Shown: positions 62,603 to 64,000 of the stretch, piece by piece
How positions within the stretch are numbered: position 1 is the stretch's first letter
Layout of the letters: each line of letters opens with the position of its first letter
Assembly (NCBI GenBank): GCA_947502635.1
Contig: CANNAN010000011.1
Coordinates: 83,632-147,631 of the forward strand
Source: an uncultured Flavobacteriaceae bacterium
GTDB lineage: Bacteria > Bacteroidota > Bacteroidia > Flavobacteriales > Flavobacteriaceae
Reading direction: 5' to 3'
DNA: 64,000 nt
Translations under genes and position numbers: made by a program
Notes under the pieces: model-generated
Told to the model about the DNA's origin: nothing
Database searches by the model: none
Seen by the model: only the letters and a program-made list of their open reading frames with translations

Positions 62603-63247
62603 ATGAAGAAAAAACTACTAAGCCTTCTTGTTGTTTTAATCAGTTTATCAGGATACAGTCAGCAACTATATATGGAATATGGTTCTACAATTTCTTCTTT
62701 TGATTACGAAAATTCGAGGGGGCAGCCATTGGACAATCTTTTGTCAAAATCTAAATCATATTTTGGAATGGGTTACAGACATACCCTTAATGATGCCAAA
62801 ACATTGTTTTTAAGAGCAGGTGCGACTTATAATAGTTATGGAGCCATAGGAAGCGAACCCAGTGTCGATAATTATTTTGCCTGGGATGTTAGTTATCTGG
62901 GCATAAAGGCAGGTGTTGATGTTAAATTACTTCAATTAAGAGATCTTACTTTTCTCTTAAATGGATCTGTAGCTTCAGAGTTTTTAGTACGAGGCAATCA
63001 AACCATAAATAATGATGTGTTTAATCTGGTAGGTGAAGAAGAATTTAATAATAACATTCTTTTTTTTAGAGCAGGGGTTAGTATGCAATACCCTATTTCT
63101 AATAATACAGCAATTTATGCAGGTTATTCCTATGGGAAATCTGTATTGATTAATAGTGGTGAAAGCGAGGAAAAATTGAAATTAAATGCACACCAGTTTG
63201 GTATTGGGTTTATTATTAATCTACCAACATGTTATTGTGATTATTAG
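62603..63247 (+). CDS. Outer-membrane beta-barrel-like protein
   Basis: Signal peptide; alternating strands ending FGIGFIINLPTCYC. Confidence 0.65.
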   Translation: MKKKLLSLLVVLISLSGYSQQLYMEYGSTISSFDYENSRGQPLDNLLSKSKSYFGMGYRHTLNDAKTLFLRAGATYNSYGAIGSEPSVDNYFAWDVSYLGIKAGVDVKLLQLRDLTFLLNGSVASEFLVRGNQTINNDVFNLVGEEEFNNNILFFRAGVSMQYPISNNTAIYAGYSYGKSVLINSGESEEKLKLNAHQFGIGFIINLPTCYCDY

Positions 63248-63347
63248 ATAGACGTGCATTTTGTAATATGGACAAATGGTGGACATCCTATTTTAGTATT
63301 GGTATTTATTATAGTTTAGATAAAAAAGAAATCTGGAGAATTAAAAT

Positions 63348-63884
63348 ATGAATATAAAACGAACCAAAAAACATGTCTTTTTTCTATTAGCAATTTGTTT
63401 TGTGTATTCAATTAAAGCACAGCAAAAAGCAGATAGCAATTCATATAGAATCATAAGATCCAATTTAGGGGCAGGAGGTACATCAAAAACAATATCTACT
63501 TCAAAAGGGCAATATATAGTGAGTCAAAGTATAGGACAATCTAGCGTGATTGGTACTTATTCTAAGAATGGCTATTATTTAAGACAAGGTTATCAACAAC
63601 CACATGGTAAAATAAAAGTTGTAAAACAATCTGATACTAATAATTTATTAGCAACAGTGCATCCAAATCCTTTTGCACAAGGAGTTACCATATCCTTTAC
63701 AGAAAGTGTGACCAAAATGATTTCTGTTTTAGTTTATGATATAAGTGGCAAGCTTATATATTCCAGAGATTTTCCACCATCAAAAAATATTGATTTAGAT
63801 CTAAAACATATTTCCAATGGTTCCTATCTTTTAAAAGCAATTTCCAATGGAAAATTGTTTAATGCAAAACTCATAAAAATATAA
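63348..63884 (+). CDS. Short T9SS type A sorting domain protein
   Basis: C-terminal VHPNPFAQGVTISFTESVTKMISVLVYDISGKLIYSRDF...NGSYLLKAISNGKLFNAKLIKI. Confidence 0.85.
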   Translation: MNIKRTKKHVFFLLAICFVYSIKAQQKADSNSYRIIRSNLGAGGTSKTISTSKGQYIVSQSIGQSSVIGTYSKNGYYLRQGYQQPHGKIKVVKQSDTNNLLATVHPNPFAQGVTISFTESVTKMISVLVYDISGKLIYSRDFPPSKNIDLDLKHISNGSYLLKAISNGKLFNAKLIKI

Positions 63885-63923
63885 TTATACATAAAAATAT
63901 TACGCATCAAAACCAACCTAATC

Positions 63924-64000
63924 ATGAAACGTATTTTTACCCTATTCTTATTTCTTTTTTTAGTCATAGAAGTATCTGGACAGACGGACGGCATTACCTA
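63924..64000 (+). CDS. Secreted protein, truncated by window end
   Basis: MKRIFTLFLFLFLVIEVSGQTDGIT... signal peptide. Confidence 0.6.
   Translation, partial: MKRIFTLFLFLFLVIEVSGQTDGIT

Overview
Chromosomal window from an AT-rich Bacteroidetes, most likely Flavobacteriaceae (T9SS sorting domain, SusC/CarboxypepD_reg-type TonB receptors, TAnnTTTG promoter boxes). All family calls are read from the supplied protein strings; no database search was run. Most of it is core genome: ybbR-like/coaE, a two-component system, dihydroorotase, an M61 peptidase, a LolD-type ABC ATPase, folE, serA/serC with an acyl-CoA reductase and a divergent ferredoxin, ychF, and parE/parC. Accessory segments include a GH127-like hydrolase, a sulfatase followed by Crp/Fnr, a sterol-desaturase-like enzyme and a methyltransferase, an AraC/MFS divergent pair, two TonB-dependent receptor loci, and a di-heme peroxidase next to a PhoX-like beta-propeller protein. 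The most unusual parts are: (1) a decayed island at about 53.8-57.3 kb, flanked by two different IS1182-like remnants and holding a long lipoprotein gene broken at a G6 tract and lacking a normal start codon; (2) a tandem pair of TPR-histidine kinases with a 179-nt stretch of complete nucleotide identity; (3) a 59-aa membrane ORF between parE and parC that the ORF track missed; (4) a 3' scrap of a TonB receptor gene beside a 22-bp perfect palindromic terminator; (5) ACTGAACACTG-type degenerate repeats and a REP-like palindrome in intergenic DNA. I found no tRNA, rRNA, CRISPR array or intact mobile element, and no clear-cut new defence system.
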